A stretch of 64,000 nt of DNA from UBA6107 sp964533735 (GCA_964533735.1 CAZHMD010000003.1:62001-126000), one strand, 5' to 3'; counted from the stretch's first letter, positions 26,402 through 35,141 are shown. Notes: generated from the sequence alone by a model not told the origin. Numbers and translations: made by a program.

Positions 26402-26827
26402 TTAAAGGTTGCTAAACGATATTTTTTGTGACGCCAAAAGACAAAGTGAAATGGCGTAACTAAGAGTAATTATTATGAATGCTGATAACATCCCGTATTG
26501 GAGGAGAGGGTAGAGTGAACCCTGGGGGTAAATCAGCTGAAATATCAACCTGGTGAGCCACAAAACACAGGTGGCAACCAGTAAGGCAATGATTGAGAAT
26601 CGATTTGCATTACTGCCGAAAATGAAGAGGATGTTCAGGATACCAAACAAAACTAAAGACAAAGAAAAGAAGACGTTAATTGCTCGAACGGCAACGATCA
26701 GCTCTGTCGCGTTGGGATCGATGTAGGAATACCACTTCCACACACCGGGAACAAAAAAGTGCCATACGCCGAACGCAATCGAAGCGATGCTCGCAAACCC
26801 TACCATAACCTTTACTAGACTATTCAA
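26402..26827 (-). CDS. Small four-TM membrane protein, function unknown
   Basis: This is a 141-residue membrane protein with four TM segments. The loop HFFVPGVWKWYSYIDPNATELIVAVRAINVFFS after the first segment is the most conserved-looking part. The start is TTG with GGAGAG five bases upstream. No homologous family is recognised with certainty. It is encoded between the FG-GAP lipoprotein and the six-TM protein. Confidence 0.55.
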   Translation of the reverse strand: MNSLVKVMVGFASIASIAFGVWHFFVPGVWKWYSYIDPNATELIVAVRAINVFFSLSLVLFGILNILFIFGSNANRFSIIALLVATCVLWLTRLIFQLIYPQGSLYPLLQYGMLSAFIIITLSYAISLCLLASQKISFSNL

Positions 26828-26981
26828 ATCAACTCTCCTGGTGGATAAGTAATTTTGGATTGGATTGCATAAGCTTACTCGTGCTGATTGGCTTTAACCA
26901 TGCAACCCAATCCATTATTATCCAGACCGTTTCATTTTTTGATCGTCCCATTGGCTTATCCATCACACTGGATATCGTATT

Positions 26982-28148
26982 CTATGGGTAAGGCTGGTTC
27001 AACCAGAGCTTATGCACTCCATTACCAGCCAACCAGGTATTCGTTGAAACAAACATGTCCAGGTCTCCATCGGCATCCATATCGGCAATGGCAACGCCGG
27101 AGTTGTTGAATGAATCCAGTTTGATCTTGCTGTCGGAAAAAGTTCCTTTGCCATCATTCAACCAAAATTTAGGACCAGTTTTCCAGCTGCCGGTTATGGC
27201 ATCCAGATCGCCGTCACTATCCATATCCGCCAATGCAGCGGTCAGGCTGTAAAGCGTGCCCAGGTTTTGCCCGCTGTCTGAAAAAATTCCATTCCCGTCA
27301 TTCAACCATACTTTATCTGCCGGATTAGCCCCATTGTGGGATGAATTGGCGATGAACGCATCAAGATCACCATCCACATCCAGATCGCCCAGAACCGCGG
27401 CATAAGCGTTGGTGAATCCGAGCCTTTGATTGCTGTCTGTGAATACGCCGGTGCCGTCGTTCAACCATAGAACCGGGGCATTGTCTGTTTTCTCACCGTT
27501 ATTGGCGACTAATGCATCGAGGTCGCCATCCTTGTCAACATCGCCAAGCGACACGGCTGAGCCAAACCAGTTACCCAGCGTTTGACCGCTGTCACTAAAG
27601 TTGCCGCTACCATCGTTCAAAAATACCTGATCGGGATTGCCATTCCAATTGGTGACAAAAGCATCCAAATCTCCGTCGCCATCCAGGTCGCCCAAAGCTA
27701 CTGACGAACTCTCGGGGCTAACCAGGTTTTGGTCGCTTGTATTAAATTTTCCTATGCCGTCATTCAACCAAACTTCGTTGCTTGTCTCTTCAGTGATAAA
27801 GATATCTAAAGATTTGTCACCGTTCAAATCGCCAAAGGCTGCGCTGCTGCTGGGTTTGAATTCCTGGGCACTCTTTGCGAATTTACCAATACCGTCATTC
27901 AACAGCAACGTGCTATTCTTATCAGCATTACTGACCAAGGCATCCATATCCCCATCGCCATCCACATCTGCAACGGCAATTGAGGTGCCATCGCCCTGGC
28001 CAAGGTCCTGACCGCTTTCAACAAAAGTAAATGAAGCTGCAGGTGTAGCAGCAGGTACGGGCGTAGGGGTTGGCTTGGGTTGACAAGCACTTACCAATAC
28101 AAGGGTTATTGCTACAAATCCAACAAGTGATGCAATTCTTCGAAACAT
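26982..28148 (-). CDS. FG-GAP/VCBS repeat surface lipoprotein
   Basis: This is a 388-residue lipoprotein (signal ending LVSAC, Cys22). The mature part is made of about seven to eight repeats of about 45 residues, each with a calcium-loop-like DxDxDGDxD motif (VADVDGDGDMDALV, LGDLDGDGDLDAFV, LGDVDKDGDLDALV, LADMDSDGDLDAIT, IADMDADGDLDMFV) followed by WLNDG(x)G(x)F. This is the FG-GAP/VCBS beta-propeller type, which binds calcium and often mediates adhesion or polymer binding. AAAGGAG precedes the ATG. It lies between the CPBP gene and small membrane protein genes in the presumed MalT-like cluster 2. Confidence 0.85.
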   Translation of the reverse strand: MFRRIASLVGFVAITLVLVSACQPKPTPTPVPAATPAASFTFVESGQDLGQGDGTSIAVADVDGDGDMDALVSNADKNSTLLLNDGIGKFAKSAQEFKPSSSAAFGDLNGDKSLDIFITEETSNEVWLNDGIGKFNTSDQNLVSPESSSVALGDLDGDGDLDAFVTNWNGNPDQVFLNDGSGNFSDSGQTLGNWFGSAVSLGDVDKDGDLDALVANNGEKTDNAPVLWLNDGTGVFTDSNQRLGFTNAYAAVLGDLDVDGDLDAFIANSSHNGANPADKVWLNDGNGIFSDSGQNLGTLYSLTAALADMDSDGDLDAITGSWKTGPKFWLNDGKGTFSDSKIKLDSFNNSGVAIADMDADGDLDMFVSTNTWLAGNGVHKLWLNQPYP

Positions 28149-28212
28149 AATTCTCTCCTTTTTTTTAATTGGATTTCTGATATTGAATGAACAAAATATT
28201 GAGACACTCCTC

Positions 28213-28938
28213 CTATCCGGTCATTTTCGTAATAAATATGATGGCTGTAATAAGATCCATTGAGTTCGCCACGCTGTGGACAATCATTCCTACATAGATA
28301 TTCTTCTTTGTCGTCCCAAAGATTATCGGTAAGAATCCAATGGTTCTTGCAATGATCATCCAGGGCGTGAAGACATGTACAGCTGCAAACAGAAAGCTGT
28401 GGAACAATATGGCAAACTTACCCTTCATTCTGGGTAATAAATATCCCCGAAAATACAATTCTTCAACAATTGGAGCTAAAAACACACCTAAAATTAAGGA
28501 CATTGAATAGGTGACGATCAATATAGATTTGGAATAATTCCCATCCAGTCCGGAATTTAAATCCGGCATCCAGAAAAAGAGATTCTTTTGCAGAAATGAA
28601 TCAACGGGTTTAAAAAGTGTCATGATAGCACCGACAGCCACAAAAATAATGCTTACCCAAACAAAGTATTGCCACCACGAGATTGGTTTTCGATAACTGA
28701 TGATCCCAAGTAATGTCAAGCGACCTGTCTTTTTCTTCCCCTGGTAGAGAAGATATCCGAGTTCGACAGGAACAAGAACAAAGGCGAAAGCCAGAAAAAG
28801 AGCAAAAATTGATGGATACCCCATTTTGGCAACTGGCTCAAGCGCGAGGAAATAAAAACATCCAACCAGGATCCCGGGGAGCAAGTGCAAAATAATCGAT
28901 TGTGCCGTTGAATGTTTTTCGATTTGATGTTGTTCCAT
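28213..28938 (-). CDS. CPBP-family intramembrane metalloprotease
   Basis: This is a 241-residue protein with seven to eight TM segments. The family motifs are present: EELYFRGYLL (motif 1, EExxxR), HSFLFAAVHV (motif 2 His) and a final NS helix. The family includes Rce1/Abi proteins, which cleave inside the membrane or protect against self-made peptides. Its N-terminus MEQHQIEK resembles MNQHQIER of the second CPBP protein at 33485-34324, so both probably derive from one gene. TTGGAG precedes the start. Confidence 0.82.
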   Translation of the reverse strand: MEQHQIEKHSTAQSIILHLLPGILVGCFYFLALEPVAKMGYPSIFALFLAFAFVLVPVELGYLLYQGKKKTGRLTLLGIISYRKPISWWQYFVWVSIIFVAVGAIMTLFKPVDSFLQKNLFFWMPDLNSGLDGNYSKSILIVTYSMSLILGVFLAPIVEELYFRGYLLPRMKGKFAILFHSFLFAAVHVFTPWMIIARTIGFLPIIFGTTKKNIYVGMIVHSVANSMDLITAIIFITKMTG

Positions 28939-29013
28939 TTTTCTCCAAAAATGTTAGGTTGAAAAAAATTAATTAATCCGGCTTCTGGGACATGCATCAG
29001 AAACATAAAGCGC

Positions 29014-29295
29014 CTAGAATTGCCGAATTTCTTCCAGCAACTTTCTTGAAGTCATCGCCCAATTTCCGTATCCATCTTTTGTCATGTTCTCATACTGTTT
29101 TTCCAGTTTTTGACAGGGATACTCTTCGCATTGGGCACAATTGGCAATTTGGCGTGCAAGGACACAGAGTCTGACAACGCAAGTTCCGCAATAGTTCGCG
29201 CAGACAGTGCCCAGGCAGCCTTCTAGACAATCATGTTTATATAAGGGGCATTGGGTGCAGTCATTGCCACAACAAGCTACATAAGGAGTTATCAT
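29014..29295 (-). CDS. DUF3795 Cys-rich protein
   Basis: This is a 93-residue protein rich in cysteine: CCGNDCTQCPLYKHDC, then CLGTVC, CGTCVVRLC and CAQCEEYPC. This arrangement is typical of DUF3795, which probably binds zinc or another metal. The role is unknown. The start at 29295 follows AAAGGA and fits the family start (MITPYVACCG); an ATG ten codons upstream lacks a site. Confidence 0.75.
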   Translation of the reverse strand: MITPYVACCGNDCTQCPLYKHDCLEGCLGTVCANYCGTCVVRLCVLARQIANCAQCEEYPCQKLEKQYENMTKDGYGNWAMTSRKLLEEIRQF

Positions 29296-29360
29296 ATCTA
29301 TCCGGGTCCTTTCTTTAGGAAGCATTTAACAAAACCAGATTGGTCTTTCCATTTCGCCAG

Positions 29361-29720
29361 TCAACTCCAATTCCACGCATACCAGACTGTAACCATATTG
29401 AAGCCCATGTTGACCGCAAGCAGGAATTTATCGTATAACGATGGATAGGTGGGCAAGCCAACCAGATTGAACAAAAAAAAGAAGGCAGCAACGATGATAT
29501 TCACCCAGCGGCTAACAGGTTGAGGTAAAACCATGTTCAGAAAAACCATCAGGATTGGGATCAACATCAAAACTGCAATCCCAAGCCAGACACCCTGGTT
29601 GAATTTCATGTTGGTCATTGATTTGGCAAAATCGCCACTGCAGATGCGTAAGACATCACCATAAAGATAAAGTAGCGTGACTACCACCCAGGTTGCAGAA
29701 AGAATTGTTTTTGTATTCAT
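29361..29720 (-). CDS. DUF6326-like four-TM membrane protein (copy 1)
   Basis: This is a 119-residue protein with four TM segments. It is almost identical to the protein at 37538-37903: TKxILSATWVVVTLLYLYGDVLR, VLPQPVSRWVNIIVA, FFFLFNLVGLPTY and NMGFN are shared. A more distant relative lies at 37016-37462. It resembles the DUF6326 family. The gene directly follows the MDR oxidoreductase gene with a 7-bp gap, so it is co-transcribed. No function is known. Confidence 0.7.
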   Translation of the reverse strand: MNTKTILSATWVVVTLLYLYGDVLRICSGDFAKSMTNMKFNQGVWLGIAVLMLIPILMVFLNMVLPQPVSRWVNIIVAAFFFLFNLVGLPTYPSLYDKFLLAVNMGFNMVTVWYAWNWS

Positions 29721-29727
29721 CGTTTAT

Positions 29728-30711
29728 TTACTCCCATTCCGTCATTGTGATGACCACTTTACCCATTGGATGCACCTTCTCAAAATACCAGAAAGCCTCA
29801 GGAGTTTTACTCAACGAGTAACATGCATCGATAACCGGCGCGATCTTCCCGGATCCAAGAAGAGACTTTAAAAACATCAGATCATCCAGGTTATGTTCCT
29901 GTGACACGATGTGCGTTTTCTGTCTCCCGGTACTCGTCAATCTTTTACCGCTGGTCGCCGCCTGGAAGAGTTGAACCATCGAACCGCCTGCGACGACATA
30001 AGTTCCTTCTGGTTTTAAGGCGCGCAGATAATCTGAAATCGGATGATATCCATTCACCGCCAGGATCAGGTCGTACTGCTGCCCGTTTTTGGTGAAATCG
30101 TCTACCTTGTAATCAATGACATGATCTGGACCAAGGGACCGCACCATCTCCAGATTCCGCGTACTGCACACGGCAGTCACTTCTGCGCCTAACGCTTTGG
30201 CGATCTGAACAGCAAAGGTTCCCACACCACCGGATGCGCCATTAATCAACACCTTTTGCCCCGGCTGAATGTTTCCCTTGTTGCGCAGAGCCTGCAGGGC
30301 GGTGAGTGCCGCCAACGGAACTGCCGCAGCTTGCTCGAACGTTACGTTAGCCGGTTTCAACGCTACTTCATCTTCACCAGCACAAACGTACTCAGCAAAG
30401 GTGCGCCCGCTATACCGGGACAAATACCCAAAGACCTCATCATCTGGCTTAAATTGCTTGACGCCGCTGCCAACCGCCTCAACCTGGCCGGCCATATCAA
30501 CCCCAAGTATCGGGTATTTAGGTCTCAACAACCCGCCTTTTGCCAGGCGGATAAAGAACGGATTGGCGCGCATGAGCCGCCAGTCACGCGAGTTTACTGA
30601 AGCCGCATGAACTTTAATGAGCACTTCATCCTCTTGCGGGATAGGTTTCTCTACCTCCCGGAGTTGAAGCACATCCGGGGAACCATATTTTGTGCAAACA
30701 ATTGCTTTCAT
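29728..30711 (-). CDS. MDR-family NAD(P)-dependent oxidoreductase (quinone oxidoreductase-like)
   Basis: This is a 327-residue cytoplasmic oxidoreductase of the medium-chain dehydrogenase/reductase family. The N-terminal GroES-like domain has GVDMAGQVEAVGSGVKQF and the Rossmann fold has VLINGASGGVGTFAVQIAKALGA. The structural zinc loop of alcohol dehydrogenases is not seen, so a zeta-crystallin-type quinone or enone reductase is more likely. The substrate is unknown. The start at 30711 has AAAGGA and matches the family start MKAIVCTKYG; longer upstream reading is not expected to be translated. Confidence 0.85.
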   Translation of the reverse strand: MKAIVCTKYGSPDVLQLREVEKPIPQEDEVLIKVHAASVNSRDWRLMRANPFFIRLAKGGLLRPKYPILGVDMAGQVEAVGSGVKQFKPDDEVFGYLSRYSGRTFAEYVCAGEDEVALKPANVTFEQAAAVPLAALTALQALRNKGNIQPGQKVLINGASGGVGTFAVQIAKALGAEVTAVCSTRNLEMVRSLGPDHVIDYKVDDFTKNGQQYDLILAVNGYHPISDYLRALKPEGTYVVAGGSMVQLFQAATSGKRLTSTGRQKTHIVSQEHNLDDLMFLKSLLGSGKIAPVIDACYSLSKTPEAFWYFEKVHPMGKVVITMTEWE

Positions 30712-30761
30712 TTTTAATCCTTTCCTTTTTCCTTTTGCATTTTTCATCCTTACTCTTTGCT

Positions 30762-31448
30762 TCATTCTGGATTCACTGATAACCGCGTTTTTACAGCCTT
30801 GATCGCAAGCCACAAAGCCAGGGAGACTTCAGCAATGAAACTGATCACCAGGCAGGGATAAGCGATGATCGCGAGGTCAGGGAGGATCAAGCGCTGGCAG
30901 ACATAAACGAATTGGCAAATGCCGTCCGCAATCAGGAGCATGCCGAAGATCTTTGGAAGAAACTTTGATTTAAGGACCAGGTAACCGAGCGGAAAGAGCC
31001 ATACCCCGTAAGGCACCTGGGCTATAACGACCCCGGTTTTATATAAGCCGAAGAAGAACACTGCCAGCGCTTGCAATTGATCCGGCTGGAAGGCTTTGAT
31101 GGCTTCTGTTCCATTCAAGATCACCAGGCTGGCAAACAGGCAAAGCGAACTGAACAACCAAACCGCAAAACCGGCAACGTTGAATAACAGGAATAGCAGC
31201 GCCAGGTCTTTGTTCACAGGCTTCAGCAGCACGTACAAAGCCCAGGCTGCCAAAAGGAAAAGAACCACCGAAAAAAGATTGATTACAAAACCGATGCGGA
31301 ACTGAGTTGCATGGGTTAGGATGTGGTCAATCGTGACCGGGGCCTCCACAAACACGAATTTCCCGAATAAGTTGGCGATGATCGAGGTGACCATGTAAAC
31401 AAGGTATAACAACCCTGCGATCCTTGCGATTTTTGTGACTGAATTCAT
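30762..31448 (-). CDS. DUF4386 membrane protein
   Basis: This is a 228-residue protein with six to seven TM segments. IARIAGLLYLVYMVTSIIANLFG at the N-terminus and the long loop NGTEAIKAFQPDQLQAL are typical of DUF4386. The function is unknown. Its ATG overlaps the stop of the small DQAALHGLL protein gene by 4 bp, which means translational coupling. Related proteins in this window are at 34416-35141 and, more distantly, 36264-36950. Confidence 0.8.
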   Translation of the reverse strand: MNSVTKIARIAGLLYLVYMVTSIIANLFGKFVFVEAPVTIDHILTHATQFRIGFVINLFSVVLFLLAAWALYVLLKPVNKDLALLFLLFNVAGFAVWLFSSLCLFASLVILNGTEAIKAFQPDQLQALAVFFFGLYKTGVVIAQVPYGVWLFPLGYLVLKSKFLPKIFGMLLIADGICQFVYVCQRLILPDLAIIAYPCLVISFIAEVSLALWLAIKAVKTRLSVNPE

Positions 31449-31729
31449 TTCGTACTCCTTTTTTTAGAAATTGGTAAGTCCCGGTTATCCGTTTGACCCG
31501 GGCATATAGAAATTAATGTCAATCCCAGATCACGAATTTTTTTAAGCAGTCCGTGCAGGGCAGCCTGGTCGACAACCGCACCGGTGATAAGCGTGTCACC
31601 GTTGTCATCCAGCGTGATGGTCAAGCCTTCAAACCAGTCTGTCCACTGAGAATCGAGTTGACCCTTGATCCTGATCTTGTAAATTGTGGGCTGCGATGAA
31701 TCAGGTTGAGGCTGATGTGTATTTCCCAT
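31445..31729 (-). CDS. Small conserved protein with DQAALHGLL motif, function unknown
   Basis: This is a 94-residue soluble protein, paralogous to the one at 17245-17484. Shared blocks are IRIKGQLDSQWTDWFEGLTI and VVDQAALHGLLKKIRDLGLTLIS. N- and C-terminal extensions (NTHQPQPDSSQPT and a basic SKKRSTK tail) differ. The start at 31729 was chosen for its AAAGGA site; an upstream TTG is unlikely. It is the first gene after promoter element E1, just as its paralogue is the first gene after element B in the other MalT-like cluster. Confidence 0.75.
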   Translation of the reverse strand: MGNTHQPQPDSSQPTIYKIRIKGQLDSQWTDWFEGLTITLDDNGDTLITGAVVDQAALHGLLKKIRDLGLTLISICPGQTDNRDLPISKKRSTK

Positions 31730-31774
31730 TGATAAGCTTCCTTTGTGACAAGTAATAATATTTGGTGCCAATTG

Positions 31775-31843
31775 CCTGGTGCAACGCTACTATACCTGCG
31801 CCACAGGGCGACTGATAGACACTTTGGTGTGGTGCGGAGTGTT
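31775..31843 (-). promoter_or_regulatory. Promoter element E1 with 12-bp-spaced repeats (MalT-like cluster 2)
   Basis: On the minus strand AACACT (31843-31838) and CACACC (31831-31826) lie 12 bp apart. They lead into ACACCAAAGTGTCTA (31830-31816), a 21-bp spacer and TATAGTAG (31794-31787) as likely -10, then CGTTG. The same core and 21-bp distance occur in E2 and E3. With E3 the block from CCAGG to the core aligns without gaps. Confidence 0.75.
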
Positions 31844-31951
31844 GTTTCGGAAAAAACAACCGATTTCTACTGATTGAGCTAGCTTACAATCAAGCTGATT
31901 ATTTTATTGTCATTCTGACGACCTTTTTCGCAACACATCCATGGACTGGTT

Positions 31952-32362
31952 CTATTTAACATAAAGGCCGACGATATCAAGGTTGGAATCCATGGTGATT
32001 GTAAAGACGATATTGCTTTTCTCATATTTCCCGACCAGGACAACTGTTGCATAATCCTCACCGGACGTTTTACTTTTTTGTCCAAGAGTGGTTATTGATG
32101 GGTATTCAATAAAAGCTCCAGCCTCAACCAGTTTTGGTTGTATTGCTTCCTCTAATTGATTCGAAGTAAGCTGATCTTGAAGATCATCCCTTATCTCGGC
32201 ATTCACTTGATCGAAAGCTTGAGCGTTAATCATCTCAACAACCTCTTTTGCGCGCTCGGTTACGATATTTACATCATAAATATCAGCAAGTTTTCCGGCG
32301 TTGCATGCAGACAGTGTGAGTGAAAATGCCAACAAAAGGAAGAGAATTCTGATTAGTTTCAT
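31952..32362 (-). CDS. DUF3887 lipoprotein
   Basis: This is a 136-residue lipoprotein with a signal ending in LSAC (Cys20). The mature part has a helix pair (EVVEMINAQAFDQVNAEIRDDLQDQL) followed by strands (DYATVVLVGKYEKSNIVFTITMDSNLDIVGLYVK). This is the DUF3887 pattern, a cystatin/NTF2-like fold seen in secreted proteins, sometimes joined to hydrolases. The function is unknown. It is the second gene of the unit behind element E2, 163 bp after the zinc-ribbon membrane protein. Confidence 0.72.
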   Translation of the reverse strand: MKLIRILFLLLAFSLTLSACNAGKLADIYDVNIVTERAKEVVEMINAQAFDQVNAEIRDDLQDQLTSNQLEEAIQPKLVEAGAFIEYPSITTLGQKSKTSGEDYATVVLVGKYEKSNIVFTITMDSNLDIVGLYVK

Positions 32363-32525
32363 TGTTTTTTACTCCTTGGTTATTGTTTTTATTAGCGAAC
32401 AAGAATTTCAAAATTGAAAAAGCAGGTAAAGGTCCTATCGTGTCTACTGAATAATCCTGGTTTGGATGCTCTATCTTGATCTTTTTTCATAAAAACTCCC
32501 TTGATATTGATCACTGCGGCAACCA

Positions 32526-33293
32526 CTACAGATTCTGATACCTGGAATCATCCAGTTCTTTCTTAATTTTTTCCTCATCGGAGGCAGTGTGAATTTGCAC
32601 CTTCTCTGTTTCCAACTCAGCCAGTTCCGCAGCATGCAACTCACTCATCGTTGCCCTGCTCACAACACTCCACTTGCCGCAATGTGGGCAGGGTACCAAT
32701 TTTCTCCCAAACATATGAATACCGAGAAATTGAAATCCAAATGGGCGCTTGCATCTGGGGCAAATCCCTCCGCCAAACGAATAGCTGCGCTCGGCTCCAG
32801 CAGGTACCTTTTTCCCTTTGCGCATATTGACCATAGCTGTGATTGAAGAAATAGCCATGGCACCAAATACCACCACCAGAATTGGCACGATCATCTTAAG
32901 AGATGCGGCCGAAGCTTCTTCTTTCGACATAAAAACCGCATTTATCTTTTTAGAGATGATCTGCTTGCCATCTGTGGTGAAGCCGACTGCGGTAAAGACA
33001 TGGGCACCGGTTGTGTAGTTATCGGTTACAAATTGGATCGCAAAAGGAGATTCAGTATCTTCACCTAATAAAGTCTCATCCAGGATGAACTGCACCCGTT
33101 CAAGATTGGCAGGTCCGCTGGCTTTTAACGTAAAAGTCCCCTGGATATCGCCATTAAAACCACCAGACCCAAAATCGCGCGTAAGACTAAGGGTCAATTC
33201 TTCACTTTGGGCAGATATAACCGAAATAAATGTCAGACTAATTAGAATTGCGATAAAGATTGCAGGTAAAAACTTTTTCTTTGGATTTTTCAT
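32526..33293 (-). CDS. Membrane protein with Ig-like ectodomain and cytoplasmic zinc ribbon
   Basis: This is a 255-residue protein. A signal peptide (about 1-28) leads to an extracytoplasmic Ig-like domain (about 32-122; VQFILDETLLGEDTESPFAI and GAHVFTAVGFTTDG). One TM segment follows (about 133-153), then a cytoplasmic part with a zinc ribbon CPRCKRPFGF...CPHCGKW (about 177-208) and an acidic helical tail. This looks like a transmembrane link between an external binding domain and an internal metal-binding domain. The start at 33293 follows AAGGAACC. It is the first gene behind element E2. Confidence 0.65.
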   Translation of the reverse strand: MKNPKKKFLPAIFIAILISLTFISVISAQSEELTLSLTRDFGSGGFNGDIQGTFTLKASGPANLERVQFILDETLLGEDTESPFAIQFVTDNYTTGAHVFTAVGFTTDGKQIISKKINAVFMSKEEASAASLKMIVPILVVVFGAMAISSITAMVNMRKGKKVPAGAERSYSFGGGICPRCKRPFGFQFLGIHMFGRKLVPCPHCGKWSVVSRATMSELHAAELAELETEKVQIHTASDEEKIKKELDDSRYQNL

Positions 33294-33332
33294 TTTAGGT
33301 TCCTTGATATTAATCATGCCTTACTTACAGAT

Positions 33333-33389
33333 CTAATATAATCATGATCAAACCTCATCAATAGACACTTTGGTGTTGTGTGGGGTGTT
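33333..33389 (-). promoter_or_regulatory. Promoter element E2 with 12-bp-spaced repeats (MalT-like cluster 2)
   Basis: On the minus strand AACACC occurs at 33389-33384 and 33377-33372 (12 bp apart). The second copy is part of ACACCAAAGTGTCTA (33376-33362). After exactly 21 bp comes TATATTAG (33340-33333). The downstream gene starts 40 bp further on. The sequence between core and -10 is diverged from E1 and E3, which makes the conserved parts more telling. Confidence 0.75.
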
Positions 33390-33484
33390 GTTTTGGGGAA
33401 AAAATTTTTTTCATCAAATCATTCCTGGCTTTGAACAAGTTGGTTTTTTTATCTACATTAGAGCCTTGTCAGCATGAGTATTAA

Positions 33485-34324
33485 TCAGGCAGATTCAAGA
33501 GCCCGTTGTTCCCGCGATCGAAAAGCCATCGCTATCAAACCAATCACAAAAGTCAAGCTTACCCATATCCAAAAACGCGGTTGTGCGGCTCCCGCAACCA
33601 TCACTACCGTAGGGAACAAGGGAACAAACGCATTGGCCCACCCATGACTAATTAACCCAGCCCAAGTGCGTTTCCCAGAAATCTGGTGCACCCAGGCAAA
33701 GAACCAAGAATACCCCGTTGTCAGTAACACAAACCCAGCAAAGGGCATAAACATCTGGCTTGTTCCCTGGATAAAAAATAGAGGCAAATGCCAAAAGACC
33801 CATATTACTCCCAATACCAGGTTCCCTATCCACGCCCCGAGGTGCGCTTCCAAGGGATCCAAAATATAGCCGCGCCAACCTAGTTCTTCCTGCCCGCCGC
33901 CTAATAGAATCATAAGCAAAACATAAGGCGGAAAAATCCATACGGAGGGCAAGAGCATTTCCACCCGCGGCTCACCCCAAAGCTCCGGCAGCATCCAAGC
34001 TATCCAAGTGCTCCCGCCTAGCACAAATATAGGAAGGAGCCACGCTCGCCAGCCCAAACGGAAATCCAGTAAACCACGCAGGTATTGGCGAATAGCACCC
34101 TTACCACATAATGTTTTGAGACAGTAAAAGGTTCCGGCGGTTGGACCAAAGGCTGCCACAATTGTGGCGGGTATGGTCAAAGCACTCAGAAGGTCTTTGC
34201 CTTTGGGTAAAACACCAACGCTAGCCAAAACCAATGGAAGCCAGACCAGCCAAGACCAAACGAACGTGACTATGAAAAACGGATAGGGGAATCTTGCTTG
34301 TCTTTCAATTTGATGTTGATTCAT
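33485..34324 (-). CDS. CPBP-family intramembrane metalloprotease
   Basis: This is a 279-residue protein with seven to eight TM segments. Motif 1 is QEELGWRGYILDPLE, motif 2 is VIWVFWHLPLFF and motif 3 includes SHGWAN. The EELGWRG variant is common in bacterial CPBP proteases. The N-terminus MNQHQIER is like that of the CPBP protein at 28213-28938. Possible roles are peptide pheromone or membrane protein processing; none is shown. It is the last gene of the unit started by E3. Confidence 0.82.
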   Translation of the reverse strand: MNQHQIERQARFPYPFFIVTFVWSWLVWLPLVLASVGVLPKGKDLLSALTIPATIVAAFGPTAGTFYCLKTLCGKGAIRQYLRGLLDFRLGWRAWLLPIFVLGGSTWIAWMLPELWGEPRVEMLLPSVWIFPPYVLLMILLGGGQEELGWRGYILDPLEAHLGAWIGNLVLGVIWVFWHLPLFFIQGTSQMFMPFAGFVLLTTGYSWFFAWVHQISGKRTWAGLISHGWANAFVPLFPTVVMVAGAAQPRFWIWVSLTFVIGLIAMAFRSREQRALESA

Positions 34325-34353
34325 CCTGTTATGCCTTTTTGAGCGAATTAATA

Positions 34354-34381
34354 GGCTCTCAACTCGCGGGAGTGGAGAGCC
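34354..34381 (-). other. Intercistronic hairpin
   Basis: GGCTCTC and GAGAGCC pair, and ACT with AGT extend the stem after one mismatch. There is no T tract on the minus strand. It lies between the DUF4386 and CPBP genes and may stabilise or process the mRNA. Confidence 0.4.
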
Positions 34382-34415
34382 GATTATCTTTTACTACCGG
34401 AAGATAGAATTGCTG

Positions 34416-35141
34416 TTAGACTTGCAAATTTTTCGGATAAAGATCGACAATTGCTTTAGGGTTGAATCCTTTAACAATCAGCCAAAGCGCCATTACTATT
34501 TCCTGTGGCGCAATCACCATTTCCAGATAAAACCCGATGCCAGGATCCATGTGGAAGAAATTCAAAAGGGCAGCAGCCATTGAAGTAATTACGCCGATAA
34601 AACCCCAAACAGACAACCAACGGGGAATCAGCCGGGCGCGGAAAAAGGCGATGTATATACACGTACATCCGATTAGAAAAATGAAGGAGCTGACCGGGGC
34701 GGTGAGGTTTGCGAATTGATACACGAGGTTACCAATCGTCTGCAAAACCGTGGATCCAGACCCAGTGGCAACGTATGTGTTGCCAACCGCGATTAGGGTT
34801 AAGAAAGTGAGGGTAGAAAGGCAATAAAAGATACCTTCCAACGCGCCGCGGAAAAGGACCATTCCCATGGCCAGTTCTTTGCTGGCTTTTCGTAATACCG
34901 GATAGAGGAAAACCGTCATCCCCACCAGCGAAATCCCCATCATGAAGGTTAAAAATGATCCTGCTGTAAGCCGGGATGAATTTGCAGCGGCGAGATTGAG
35001 CATATCCACACCAGTAAGTGGTTTGCCAGAAATGATAGAGGTTAGGACTTCGCCACCTACAACGGCGCCCAAAACCCCAAAGATAGTCCCCAAGAAGTAT
35101 AAAATCCCGGTCATTACTGCATTCTTTCTGTATGTATTCAT
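34416..35141 (-). CDS. DUF4386 membrane protein
   Basis: This is a 241-residue protein with six to seven TM segments. The N-terminal MTGILYFLGTIFGVLG, the loop SGKPLTGVDMLNLAAANSSRL and the late RARLIPRWLSVWGFIGV are typical of DUF4386. A good AAAGGAG site precedes the ATG. It is the fifth gene behind element E3. The function is unknown; the presence of three similar multi-TM proteins in one regulon suggests a concerted change of the membrane. Confidence 0.8.
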   Translation of the reverse strand: MNTYRKNAVMTGILYFLGTIFGVLGAVVGGEVLTSIISGKPLTGVDMLNLAAANSSRLTAGSFLTFMMGISLVGMTVFLYPVLRKASKELAMGMVLFRGALEGIFYCLSTLTFLTLIAVGNTYVATGSGSTVLQTIGNLVYQFANLTAPVSSFIFLIGCTCIYIAFFRARLIPRWLSVWGFIGVITSMAAALLNFFHMDPGIGFYLEMVIAPQEIVMALWLIVKGFNPKAIVDLYPKNLQV

